DNA from: Flavobacterium agri
GTDB lineage: Bacteria > Bacteroidota > Bacteroidia > Flavobacteriales > Flavobacteriaceae
Direction: 5' to 3'
Length of the DNA: 64,000 nt
NCBI RefSeq assembly: GCF_013401995.1
Contig: NZ_JACBJI010000001.1
Location: 124,001-188,000, forward strand
A model generated the notes under the pieces. It had not been told where the DNA came from. It ran no database searches and worked only from the letters and a program-made list of their open reading frames with translations. Shown in pieces: positions 26,107-34,275 of this stretch (positions are counted from its first letter, which is position 1; each line of letters opens with the position of its first letter). The position numbers and the translations under genes were made by a program.

Positions 26107-26135
26107 AATCCCTAAATGTGCGTTTAGGGAATTTT
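26107..26135 (-). terminator. Terminator after the KUP gene
   Basis: TCCCTAAA (26109-26116) pairs with TTTAGGGA (26123-26130); on the minus strand a run of seven T follows. Confidence 0.8.
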
Positions 26136-26151
26136 TAGCTATTTGGGAATG

Positions 26152-28125
26152 TTATTCTTTGTTTTTGTAGACGCGGGTAAGTTCCATCTTTTCAGGCGGA
26201 TGCAGCAAAAGCGGGAATTTCTCGACTTTTACCGAACTGCTGTCGAGTCCGAACGCTTTCTCTTCAGACAAACTGAACTTCTTCATTGCGAAATAGGTGT
26301 TCATGATGACTTTCTCGTCGAAGCCCAGATCGCTTTCGTTCGACAGGAATTTTTCTGAAAGCACGAATTTGAAATCGCCCACGATGTTGTTCCGGTTCAA
26401 TGATTCGTAACGGCTCGTCACGTCCACTTCGCCTTTTTGTACCATGTCGCGCAACACTTCCTTGAACATCATCGAGATGCGCGTCGGTTCGCGGAATCCG
26501 AGGTTGAAATCGATGCGGAACAGATCGTCCTTGATGATTTCGGTAACTTTATATTCGCGTTTGTACGGTTCGTTGAGGATGTTTACGTGCACAAGCCAGT
26601 AAATGTCGGCGCGCTTCGGACGTTTCTGCAAAATCGAGATCATCACTTTTTCCTCGATTTCGTCGGTGCGGTTCGCATTGGTCATATAAACCAGGTGCGT
26701 GGCGTATTTCGGGATTGATAGGTCGACGCTGAGTTCGGCCAAAACTTTCTTGTATTCTTCGATCTTGACGAATTTCGTATAGTTCTTCGAGATTTTCTTG
26801 GCTTTGTTCCAGGTGGCCATCACGCCGATCAAAATACAGGTGATGAAAAGAGAGACATAACCTCCGTGTGGGAATTTGTCGAGGTTCGCGACCAGGAATC
26901 CGCCTTCGATTGCGAGATAAATCGTGATGATTGGAGAGAAAATGTACCACGGCAGGCGCTTCATGATCATGTAATAGTTCAAAAGGATTGTGGTCATGAT
27001 CATACACAGTACGATTGCCAAACCATAAGCCGCCTCCATGTTTTTCGATTCCTTGAAGTGAAGCACGACGCCGATACATCCGAAAAGCAACAACCAGTTT
27101 ATCGACGGGATGTAAAGCTGTCCTTTGAGTTCGGTCGGATACTTGATTTTCACTTTAGGCCAGAAACTCAAACGCATGGCCTCGTTGATGAGCGTGAACG
27201 AACCGCTGATCAACGCTTGCGACGCAATAACCGCAGCCATAGTCGCGATTACGATTCCAAACGGCTTGAACCAGTCGGCCATCACGAGATAGAACGGGTT
27301 TCCGAAATCGCCGCCCAAAGCCTGAAGTGTCTGTCCTTCGTGTTGGATCAGGTAAGCAGCCTGTCCGAAATAGTTCAGGACCAATGTAGCTTTTACGAAA
27401 ATCCAGCTGATGCGGATGTTTTTACGGCCGCAGTGACCCATGTCGGAATACAACGCCTCGGCACCCGTCGTACATAGGAATACGAATCCGAGCACGTAAA
27501 ACCCGTCGGGATGAATCATCAACAATTCATACGCATAATACGGGTTCAAGGCTTTGAAAACCTCGAAGTTGCCCACGATTTGTATAATACCCAAAACGCC
27601 GAGCATCCCGAACCAAATCAGCATCATAGGCGCGAAAAACTTGCCTACGAGCTTGGTTCCGAATTGTTGTATGATGAAAAGTATGACCAAAATCCCGATT
27701 ACGATCGGAACGGTATTCAACCCCGGATAGAATGTACGGATTCCTTCGACCGCAGATGAAACCGAAATCGGAGGCGTGATGATCCCGTCGGCCAAAAGCG
27801 CAGATCCACCAATGATAGCCGGAACGATAAGCCATTTGACTTTAGTGCGTTTCACCAATGCGTAAAGCGCAAAAATCCCGCCTTCGCCGTGGTTATCGGC
27901 ACTCAAGGTAATGATGACGTATTTTAAGGTGGTTTGTAAAGTGAGCGTCCAGAAGATGCAGGAAATTCCGCCCAGGACAATATCCCTGTTGATGGCGTGC
28001 TCACCTATGATGGCTTTCATTACGTAAAGTGGAGAAGTTCCGATGTCACCGTAAATGATGCCTAGGGTAATCAAAAGGCCCGCGAACGTTAGTTTGTTGT
28101 GAAGGCCGTGGTGTTGTGCACTCAT
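26152..28125 (-). CDS. kup: KUP family potassium uptake transporter
   Basis: A 657-residue protein with twelve predicted helices in the first 430 residues and a cytoplasmic C-terminal domain. LGIIYGDIGTSPLYVMKAI in helix 1 and GDFGNPFYLVMADWFKP are family hallmarks; ALYSDMGHCGRKNIRISW is the conserved loop. KUP proteins import K+ with protons. It is a single gene with terminator and no visible riboswitch-like leader; the upstream region 28126-28268 holds only the terminator of the next gene. Confidence 0.93.
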   Translation of the reverse strand: MSAQHHGLHNKLTFAGLLITLGIIYGDIGTSPLYVMKAIIGEHAINRDIVLGGISCIFWTLTLQTTLKYVIITLSADNHGEGGIFALYALVKRTKVKWLIVPAIIGGSALLADGIITPPISVSSAVEGIRTFYPGLNTVPIVIGILVILFIIQQFGTKLVGKFFAPMMLIWFGMLGVLGIIQIVGNFEVFKALNPYYAYELLMIHPDGFYVLGFVFLCTTGAEALYSDMGHCGRKNIRISWIFVKATLVLNYFGQAAYLIQHEGQTLQALGGDFGNPFYLVMADWFKPFGIVIATMAAVIASQALISGSFTLINEAMRLSFWPKVKIKYPTELKGQLYIPSINWLLLFGCIGVVLHFKESKNMEAAYGLAIVLCMIMTTILLNYYMIMKRLPWYIFSPIITIYLAIEGGFLVANLDKFPHGGYVSLFITCILIGVMATWNKAKKISKNYTKFVKIEEYKKVLAELSVDLSIPKYATHLVYMTNANRTDEIEEKVMISILQKRPKRADIYWLVHVNILNEPYKREYKVTEIIKDDLFRIDFNLGFREPTRISMMFKEVLRDMVQKGEVDVTSRYESLNRNNIVGDFKFVLSEKFLSNESDLGFDEKVIMNTYFAMKKFSLSEEKAFGLDSSSVKVEKFPLLLHPPEKMELTRVYKNKE

Positions 28126-28206
28126 GATTTCGTCAAAACATAAAGGGGCAAAGTTATGATTATTAAACAGATTACAACTAATAGTGCGGCGTTATTTTTA
28201 ACAGTC

Positions 28207-28246
28207 TCAAAAAACGGAAGCACCACCGGTTTGGTGATGCTTCCGC
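28207..28246 (-). terminator. Terminator after the Arg-rich secreted protein gene
   Basis: CGGAAGCA..CACC pairs with GGTG..TGCTTCCG across 28215-28245; on the minus strand it is followed by TTTTTTG. Confidence 0.8.
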
Positions 28247-28268
28247 CAAATATATTAGGGTTGTGAAT

Positions 28269-29603
28269 TTAGTCGCGTCCTCGTCCGCCGCCGTGGCCTC
28301 TGTCGCCGCCGCCGTTTCCACGGGGTTGTTCCATTCTTGGGGCAGATTGACGTTCCACTCTTGGAGCGGATTGACGCTCTACTCGCGGAGCAGATTGTCT
28401 TTCCATTCGTGGAGCCGACTGTCGTTCCATTCTTGGTACTGCTTGTCGTTCTGCTCTTGGTGCCGATTCGCGTTGCGGTTGCGAGCGTTCCATTCTTGGT
28501 GTTTCGTTGCGTTCCGCGCGGTTCGGCTGATTGTCGCGGGTTACCGAACGCGGTGTCGATGTGCTTCTGGTTTCGCTTCTCTGGCCAGCGTTGTCACGTG
28601 TCCTTACTTCATTCGATTCGCGGTTGCGCACAGATGTATTGTCACGTGTGGCGTTTCTTACCGAACCTTCACGTCCGCCGTTCGGGTTGGAACGCGTCGG
28701 ATAATCACGTGTCGCATTTCTTACAGTTCCCGATTCGTTGCTGCGTGTGCTTCTGCCTCCTTCATTTCGTGTGGCACGTGTTCCTTCGGTTCTTGTGCCG
28801 CGTGTAGCTTCGGTTCTCGTAGCGTTGTTGCCTCTTATGCCTTCGTTGCGTGTGCCTCGGTCAAGTCTGCGTGTCTTGTCGAGTTCGTGACGGTTGGCGA
28901 CATTGGCGTGACGTTGGTTGAACGAACGTTCCGGATAACGTCTTGCGTAAGCGTCCGAACGACGTCCACTGTACATGGCTGCCGCGGTACGGCTACGTCT
29001 TACATTCACGTAATTGTAATGGTTGTGTACGTTGATGTGAACATGCACATGGTTTCTGTAACGGTAGATAGGCATCGGATGCCAAACATGCCAGTAGTGT
29101 GGGTAATATCCCCAATACCAAGTCGATACGTAAGGACGATAACCGACGGTCCACCAAAAGTCAAAGAATACAGGTCGGGCCACATAAACCGGCTCGTAAA
29201 TGTAGTTCGGACCGTACATATACACATCACCGACCACTTGGACCTGAACGTCGTTTCCTCGTCTTTCGACTTCGATCGTCGCTACGTCCTGATAAACATC
29301 GCGGTCCAAAACGGCCTGAAGGATCACAAGTCTCGTGTTGTCCTGAGTCGATTCTATCACGCGGATGTAGTCGACCTCGTTGTCGTTGTTCAAATCGAGG
29401 TTCGAAATCTGGGCGTCCGGATCGTTAAGGCGTTGCTCGAAATCCTCAAGGTTGCGCGAGTCCCCAAAAATGGAAGCCACGGCTTTAAGATCGAGGTTGT
29501 CGCTCACGTCATAATTGGTTGCCGTAACCGTGGTCCGGTCTTGGGCGAATGCCCCTGCTGCGACGAACAGGGATAAAAACGAGTATATTATTTTGGTTTT
29601 CAT
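28269..29603 (-). CDS. Secreted protein with Arg-rich repetitive C-terminal half
   Basis: The start at 29603 gives MKTKIIYSFLSLFVAAGAFAQ, a Sec signal, and a 444-residue product. Residues about 20-125 form a conserved acidic domain (DNLDLKAVASIFGDSRNLEDFEQ, DNEVDYIRVIE) seen in flavobacterial hypothetical proteins. A Tyr/Trp/His-rich stretch (WYWGYYPHYWHVWHP) follows. From about 205 the chain is basic and low complexity (TRNEG, RSTRS), ending in repeats of ERQSAPRM/V and a Gly-rich GGGDRGHGGGRGRD tail. There is no T9SS domain. The very basic tail suggests binding to polyanions such as nucleic acid or LPS, which is inference. Confidence 0.7.
   Translation of the reverse strand: MKTKIIYSFLSLFVAAGAFAQDRTTVTATNYDVSDNLDLKAVASIFGDSRNLEDFEQRLNDPDAQISNLDLNNDNEVDYIRVIESTQDNTRLVILQAVLDRDVYQDVATIEVERRGNDVQVQVVGDVYMYGPNYIYEPVYVARPVFFDFWWTVGYRPYVSTWYWGYYPHYWHVWHPMPIYRYRNHVHVHINVHNHYNYVNVRRSRTAAAMYSGRRSDAYARRYPERSFNQRHANVANRHELDKTRRLDRGTRNEGIRGNNATRTEATRGTRTEGTRATRNEGGRSTRSNESGTVRNATRDYPTRSNPNGGREGSVRNATRDNTSVRNRESNEVRTRDNAGQRSETRSTSTPRSVTRDNQPNRAERNETPRMERSQPQRESAPRAERQAVPRMERQSAPRMERQSAPRVERQSAPRVERQSAPRMEQPRGNGGGDRGHGGGRGRD
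28331..28450. repeat. Degenerate 24-bp tandem repeats inside the coding region
   Basis: About five successive 24-bp units (start pattern CCATTCTTGGAGC on the plus strand) encode the ERQSAPRM octapeptide repeats of the protein on the minus strand. Confidence 0.75.
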
Positions 29604-29731
29604 GATCGGGTGAATTTTTTGGTTTCTGAATTCGGGAAGCGGAAATCCAAACACTGTGCCAAAAAAATGCTACCTGTTCCGCAACCCGATTTTTTGACTA
29701 ACTTTAGGTACGAAAGTTACCCCATTCCAAT

Positions 29732-30772
29732 ATGAAATATCTTACAGCATTTTGGCTAATGTTCTTGTTTTTTGCAGGAAACACAAACCGTTCGACCGCA
29801 GTCCAATACACGAAGGTCCAAATCGACACTTTGTTCGCCGGAAACTTTTCGAGCCGCGCGATCCTTATCGACGGGAATAAAATCTGGTACGGAGCCGACC
29901 GTTCGCGTTACGGTTATTACGACCTCGAAACCAAAAAGAACGTATCGAAGTCGTTTTCTCCGGATACGCTCGAATTCCGCAGCATCGCATCCACATCCAA
30001 AAACATTTTTCTGCTCAACGCCGGAAGCCCTGCATTTTTGCTCAGGGTTGATAAAACTTCAGGAAATGCCGAAGTCGTGCACAACGATCCCAACAAAAAG
30101 ATTTTTTACGACAGCATGCGCTTCTGGAACGAGTCGGAAGGCATTGCGATGGGCGATCCCGTCGAAAATTGCCTGAGTGTGCTCATTACAAGGGATGCCG
30201 GAAATTCATGGGAGAAAATCCCGTGTTCCAAATTGCCGAAAACCGAAGAAGGAGAAGCCGCTTTTGCCGCCTCGAACACGAACGTCATCGTAAAAGGGAC
30301 GAATACCTGGATCGCAACCGGCGGAAAAAAAGCGCGTGTGCTGTTTTCGCCCGATAAAGGCAAAAGTTGGTCGATTTACGATACGCCGATCGTCAGCGGT
30401 AAATCGATGACCGGAATTTTCACCGCCGATTTCTACGATGCCAAAACCGGAATCGCAGCCGGTGGCGATTACGAACGCCAGAACCGCAACCAGGAAAACA
30501 AGGCCGTCACGCATGACGGTGGCAAAACCTGGGAATTGATCGCCGAGAACAAAGCGTTCGGATATGCTTCCTGCGTACAATATGTTCCGCATTCGAAAGG
30601 CTTGGGAATCGCAAGCGTCGGCGCTTCGGGTTTATATTATTCGGCCGATGGCGGAAAGGAGTGGAAGCAACTGCACAACGATTATTCGCTTTTCACGATA
30701 CGCTTCAAAGACGACAGCACTGCTTTTGCTGCAGGAAAAGGCAAAATAGTCCGCATCCGTTTCAAAAAATAA
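29732..30772 (+). CDS. Exported YCF48/BNR-repeat protein
   Basis: A 346-residue protein with signal MKYLTAFWLMFLFFAG and a beta-propeller made of BNR-like blades: ITRDAGNSWEKIP, FSPDKGKSWSIYD, VTHDGGKTWELIA and YSADGGKEWKQL. These match the photosystem II stability factor-like (YCF48) and Asp-box families, often misnamed oxidoreductase in flavobacteria. No catalytic residue set for sialidase is evident. It probably acts as a periplasmic binding or assembly factor. Monocistronic. Confidence 0.8.
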   Translation: MKYLTAFWLMFLFFAGNTNRSTAVQYTKVQIDTLFAGNFSSRAILIDGNKIWYGADRSRYGYYDLETKKNVSKSFSPDTLEFRSIASTSKNIFLLNAGSPAFLLRVDKTSGNAEVVHNDPNKKIFYDSMRFWNESEGIAMGDPVENCLSVLITRDAGNSWEKIPCSKLPKTEEGEAAFAASNTNVIVKGTNTWIATGGKKARVLFSPDKGKSWSIYDTPIVSGKSMTGIFTADFYDAKTGIAAGGDYERQNRNQENKAVTHDGGKTWELIAENKAFGYASCVQYVPHSKGLGIASVGASGLYYSADGGKEWKQLHNDYSLFTIRFKDDSTAFAAGKGKIVRIRFKK

Positions 30773-30798
30773 GGAGCCTAAATAAGACTCCTTTTGTT
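30768..30798. terminator. Terminator between convergent genes
   Basis: AAGGAG (30771-30776) with CTCCTT (30788-30793), short stem with a T-rich tail. Confidence 0.6.
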
Positions 30799-30808
30799 TG
30801 CTTGGTTT

Positions 30809-31264
30809 TTAATCGCGTTTCTTTCTGTATTGCTGCAACAGTTTTTTATTGAAGTCTTCCTCGGCTTTTTTGAGTTTGATGATTTTTAACGGACCGATTA
30901 CCGGTTTCAAATCTGATATCAGCTTTTTCTTCAACTGATAGAGTTCGGCTTCGGTGCTTTCCATTTGTGCGAGCAGCGCCGAAGCTTCTTTTTCGCTCAT
31001 TTTTTCGATGGCTCCGTCGTCCATGCGTTTGCGGAAAGCGCCCATTTTTTCCTTGCGGAGTTCGAATTGTTTGTCGTCGAAGGCATTGTAGATCGGCCAA
31101 AATTTTTCGGCTTCATCCGACGTCAGCTGAAGCTGTTCGGTGATGAACGCCACTTTAAGTGTTTTGATCTGCTCTTTCTTCTCCTTCAAAAGTCCTCCGC
31201 CTTGTGCAAAAATGCCATACGAAATCAGGACGAGCAAAAGCGTTAAGATGTTTTTCGTTTTCAT
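30809..31264 (-). CDS. Periplasmic CpxP/Spy-like protein of an ECF sigma operon
   Basis: A 151-residue protein with signal MKTKNILTLLLVLISYGIFAQ and a wholly helical, charged mature part (LKVAFITEQLQLTSDEAEKFWPIYNAFDDKQ). The LTxxEAxxFWPIY signature matches the small proteins annotated as sensor of ECF-type sigma factor in flavobacteria and recalls the LTxxQ motif of Spy/CpxP. It is the third gene after sigma factor and a membrane protein. It likely senses envelope stress for the sigma factor; this is inferred from position and fold. Confidence 0.75.
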   Translation of the reverse strand: MKTKNILTLLLVLISYGIFAQGGGLLKEKKEQIKTLKVAFITEQLQLTSDEAEKFWPIYNAFDDKQFELRKEKMGAFRKRMDDGAIEKMSEKEASALLAQMESTEAELYQLKKKLISDLKPVIGPLKIIKLKKAEEDFNKKLLQQYRKKRD

Positions 31265-31270
31265 ATCGTC

Positions 31271-31693
31271 TTATTCTGTTATGATGTGTTCGATGTTGTT
31301 TCCGTAAAGTTGGTATTCTATGGCTTCATCCGAAACCGGCAATTCGCTTTGTTCCTGTAATTTCTGGATATCTTCAGGCTCGAGAACCGTAAGCAAATCG
31401 AATTGGTTGAGTCCCGATTCGTACGCAAGATAATGCTCAAGCGCCGCGTCTTCTATATTTTCGGATGGTTTGGTGAGCAAATTGTACAACGGGATCATCA
31501 ATGCGAGCACCAGAATAGCGGCGACCGCGTAAATGGTTTTGCGATGGCGTGTAAAAAGCGGAATCACTTTGGGTTCCGTTGCCATAAGTCGCGCCATGAC
31601 TTGGTCTTCCAATCCGTCGAAATAACCGTCGGGCGTTTTGAAGCCGCTGTCGTGGCGAGGTCCGTTCTCTAAATCGAATGAGTTCATATGCAT
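31271..31693 (-). CDS. Single-span membrane protein, possible anti-sigma factor
   Basis: A 140-residue protein with a cytoplasmic N-terminus (DLENGPRHDSGFKTPDGYFDGLEDQVMARL), one membrane helix (RKTIYAVAAILVLALMIPLYNLL) and a periplasmic acidic tail. The FKTPDGYFD pattern is typical of short flavobacterial proteins that follow ECF sigma genes. A start two codons later (31687) is equally possible. It lies 24 bp after the sigma factor stop. Size and topology fit an anti-sigma factor, but no zinc-binding anti-sigma motif is present. Confidence 0.7.
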   Translation of the reverse strand: MHMNSFDLENGPRHDSGFKTPDGYFDGLEDQVMARLMATEPKVIPLFTRHRKTIYAVAAILVLALMIPLYNLLTKPSENIEDAALEHYLAYESGLNQFDLLTVLEPEDIQKLQEQSELPVSDEAIEYQLYGNNIEHIITE

Positions 31694-31717
31694 TTGACTT
31701 TTAATTTTACACAGGGT

Positions 31718-32257
31718 TTAATTTCCCTTTACGTATTCTTCTATTTTCTTGACCGCATGGTGATAGGACGCTTTGAGCGCGCCTACCGAGGTGCCGAGTA
31801 CATCCGAGATGTCTTCGTATTTCATTTCCTGGTAATATTTCATCTTGAACACCAATTGCTGTTTTTCGGGCAATAAGGCGACCGCTTTCTGGAGTTTGAG
31901 TTCGATTTCGGATCCGTCGTAATGGATGTCGGCCTGCAGGTTCTCGACCATTTTCGATTGCAAAGCCTCGCTGCCGATACCGCTTTTACGCGCTTTCTGG
32001 TTCAAAAAAGTGATGGCTTCGTTGGTCGCGATGCGGTACATCCACGAAAACAATTTGCTTTCGCCCTTGAACCCCGAAAGGAACTGGAAAACCTTCACGA
32101 ATGTGTTCTGCAACACGTCGTCGGCATCGTCGTGATCGATCACGATGCTTCGGATATGGCTGTACAACGGACGCTTATACTCATGCATAAGCTGCCGGAA
32201 CGCCTCGTTTTGCGTCTTCGGGTCGAGCAATCGTTTTATGAACTCCTGTTCTTCCAA
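31718..32257 (-). CDS. ECF-type RNA polymerase sigma factor
   Basis: A 179-residue sigma-70 family protein. Region 2 has YKRPLYSHIRSIVIDHDDADDVLQNTFVKVFQFL and FKGESKLFSWMYRIATNEAITFLNQ; region 4 has LPEKQQLVFKMKYYQEMKYEDISDVLGTSVGALKASYHHAVKKI. The start appears to be TTG at 32257, as the next in-frame ATG (codon 24) would remove part of region 2. It heads an operon with a membrane protein and a CpxP-like protein and probably controls its own expression. Confidence 0.9.
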   Translation of the reverse strand: MEEQEFIKRLLDPKTQNEAFRQLMHEYKRPLYSHIRSIVIDHDDADDVLQNTFVKVFQFLSGFKGESKLFSWMYRIATNEAITFLNQKARKSGIGSEALQSKMVENLQADIHYDGSEIELKLQKAVALLPEKQQLVFKMKYYQEMKYEDISDVLGTSVGALKASYHHAVKKIEEYVKGN

Positions 32258-32327
32258 TTTAGCGATTTGTGGGTTAGAATAGGATTTTGGGCGAAGGTTT
32301 AATCGCGGTCGGATGTAAAAAACAGCA

Positions 32328-33431
32328 TCACTGGATCGAGAATTCGTCCGTGCTGTTTTCGGCAGGTTTTGGCTCGACGGGTTGTCGCGTGACGGCCGGT
32401 TTCGGTGGCTGCGCGATCGATCGTATCGGAAAATAGATGTGCGTTACCCATTTTGACGGGCTTTTCGTGTCTTCTATGTTTTTGTTGAGCACTTCGATCA
32501 CACGAATGTTCGGATCGCGTTCGAGTTTGGCTTTCGAAATATAATCCGAAGCGCGTTGCCAAGCCTCGGGTCGGTGCGAATAATCGCCGTTGAGCGTGAC
32601 TTTGATCGACTTCATCGCATCGAATTCCCCGAATGAAATGTCGCTTCCGGGAGCCGTCCTGATTTCGTCCTTTACCGGCATACATACCGAAAAGCGCGTC
32701 AATCCGTTTGCCGTATCGTACGAATGATAAAGGATAAAAGGTTTTCCGTAAGCCGAAATGTCGTTTTTGCGAAAGAAGAACTGCATTTTCGAAAGCATGA
32801 TGCGCATGTTTTTCGGAGCGTTCGCGATCGTGCTTAAAATGGTCTTTTTCAGGAATTTCGAGCCGCTTTTGTACACCGTTCCGTTTTCTGAAATCGAATA
32901 GGTGTTGACTTCGTAAACCAGCGTCTTGTCGAGATTGGCAAGGCTTTGCTCGTTCATCGCGCCCAACATCCGCTCGAGCCCGCCTTTTGCCACCGATTGC
33001 ACTTTGTACCAGAAGTTGACTTTTCCTTTGGTTTTCCAGGTGACTTTGGTGCCGCCGACCACATCTTCGAATTTCCATGAGATTTCCGATGGCGAACCGT
33101 TGAATTCCATCTTCTGGAACAAACTGTCGTTGTCTTTTGCGAAATAAGTGGCTATTTTTCCTTCTCCGTCGCCCGATTTCCATGAAGCCGAACCGCCTTT
33201 TCCCGAAGTGACCGCCGGAAAGGTGAATTTAGCCGAAGCGTCGTCTTTTGCCCAGGCGATGAAATTTTCCCAGTTCCTGAAATCGTTCACATAACCATAG
33301 ACGACGGAACGCGGCGATTTCACGACGCGCGAAGAAACGATCTCGTAATTACCTTTCTGGGTCGCGACGAAAACGGTCACACCCACTAAAGCGAGTACGA
33401 TGAGCAGGAAAATATATTTGAGTATCCGCAT
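32328..33431 (-). CDS. Membrane-anchored SRPBCC protein with GyrI-like C-terminal domain
   Basis: A 367-residue protein. After an N-terminal membrane helix (ILKYIFLLIVLALVGVTVFVAT), residues about 30-180 form a START/polyketide-cyclase-like domain (VVKSPRSVVYGYVNDFRNWENFIAW, GGTKVTWKTKGKVNF). A middle linker leads to residues about 235-335, which look like a GyrI/AraC effector-binding domain (KPFILYHSYD, FSVCMPVKDEI, RPEAWQRASDYI). The tail is Pro-rich. The combination suggests small hydrophobic ligand binding; the actual role is unknown. Confidence 0.75.
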   Translation of the reverse strand: MRILKYIFLLIVLALVGVTVFVATQKGNYEIVSSRVVKSPRSVVYGYVNDFRNWENFIAWAKDDASAKFTFPAVTSGKGGSASWKSGDGEGKIATYFAKDNDSLFQKMEFNGSPSEISWKFEDVVGGTKVTWKTKGKVNFWYKVQSVAKGGLERMLGAMNEQSLANLDKTLVYEVNTYSISENGTVYKSGSKFLKKTILSTIANAPKNMRIMLSKMQFFFRKNDISAYGKPFILYHSYDTANGLTRFSVCMPVKDEIRTAPGSDISFGEFDAMKSIKVTLNGDYSHRPEAWQRASDYISKAKLERDPNIRVIEVLNKNIEDTKSPSKWVTHIYFPIRSIAQPPKPAVTRQPVEPKPAENSTDEFSIQ

Positions 33432-33512
33432 AGGAAAGGCAGGTCGTAGATTGTGGGTTAAAGTTATGAAACCGATTCCAAAACAAAAACCGATTTGGCT
33501 TTACGCCAACAA

Positions 33513-33701
33513 TTAATGCTTGAGGTAATATTTGATCGCGAACAAAGCGGCGACGAACAGCAAGAATACGATCAATACACGGTAACTGCCTTTGTACATC
33601 TTATTGTGAAGCGCGGCGTCCCTTCTGTACATAACGATCGCGGCGATGATGAAGCACACTAAAAAAAGCCCTGCGAAAATGAGTTGACCTCTTGAAAACA
33701 T
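33513..33701 (-). CDS. Small two-helix membrane protein
   Basis: The ATG at 33701 gives a 62-residue protein (MFSRGQLIFAGLFLVCFIIA..) with two membrane helices around a short MYRRDAALHNKMYKGSYR loop. It diverges from the MazG-like gene. Flavobacterial genomes carry similar short hypothetical proteins; function unknown. Confidence 0.7.
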   Translation of the reverse strand: MFSRGQLIFAGLFLVCFIIAAIVMYRRDAALHNKMYKGSYRVLIVFLLFVAALFAIKYYLKH

Positions 33702-33715
33702 TGTGTATAAATTTG
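33684..33715 (+). promoter_or_regulatory. Candidate promoter of the MazG-like gene
   Basis: TTG (33684-33686), 21-nt spacer, TAAATTTG (33708-33715): an exact match to the flavobacterial TTG-N17-23-TAnnTTTG pattern. It overlaps the start of the divergent small membrane protein gene. Confidence 0.55.
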
Positions 33716-33780
33716 TCGCAAATGTAGCCAAAGCAAAGCAGTAACGACCTATTTTGCACTTGAAATTAAACGTTACGACC

Positions 33781-34176
33781 ATGCAGAAACAACTCAATTC
33801 AGTCAAGGAATTCCACACGGCTTTCGGGCTCGGATATGCCGAATCGCCACGCGGTGATTTGGGCGAAAGCAAGAACATGCTGCGCTTCAATCTGATGAAA
33901 GAAGAAAATGAGGAATATTTGGAAGCCGTCCAGAACGACGATGTTGTCGAAATCGCCGACGCTTTGGGCGACATGCTCTATATTTTGTGCGGAACGATCA
34001 TCGAACACGGCCTTCAACATAAAATTGAGGAAGTTTTCGACGAAATCCAGCGCAGTAACATGAGCAAATTGGGTGAAGACGGAAAACCGATCTATCGCGA
34101 AGACGGGAAAGTGATGAAAGGCCCGAATTATTTCAAACCCGATTTTTCGAAAATCCTCGAAAATATAGCATATTGA
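33781..34176 (+). CDS. MazG-like/HisE-like nucleotide pyrophosphohydrolase
   Basis: A 131-residue all-helical protein starting at the ATG 33781; an upstream TTG start is less likely. EENEEYLEAVQNDDVVEIADALGDMLYILCGTIIEHG contains the ExxE and ExxD metal-binding helices of MazG/phosphoribosyl-ATP pyrophosphohydrolase-like enzymes. The C-terminal GPNYFKPDFSKIL is shared by phage and bacterial members. Such enzymes hydrolyse (d)NTPs to monophosphates. Substrate not inferable. Confidence 0.82.
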   Translation: MQKQLNSVKEFHTAFGLGYAESPRGDLGESKNMLRFNLMKEENEEYLEAVQNDDVVEIADALGDMLYILCGTIIEHGLQHKIEEVFDEIQRSNMSKLGEDGKPIYREDGKVMKGPNYFKPDFSKILENIAY

Positions 34177-34211
34177 TTATTGACATTATTTATTGCTGAT
34201 AGAACACAAAA

Positions 34212-34243
34212 TGAAAATCCCGGTTTTGACCGGGATTTTTTTA
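34212..34243. terminator. Bidirectional terminator
   Basis: AAATCCCGGT (34215-34224) pairs with ACCGGGATTT (34229-34238), followed by a T-run, between convergent genes. Confidence 0.85.
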
Positions 34244-34275
34244 TAGGAAATAAAAAAATAGCAATAAAGAATAGA

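Noticed and set aside
28200..28250. Hairpin considered as a potassium or c-di-AMP riboswitch of kup
   Set aside because: It is oriented as a terminator for the upstream minus-strand gene and is too short for a riboswitch.
28263..29576. 437-codon open frame on the plus strand
   Set aside because: It is the antisense of the Arg-rich gene; the Ser/Phe/Cys-rich translation results from the repeats on the other strand.
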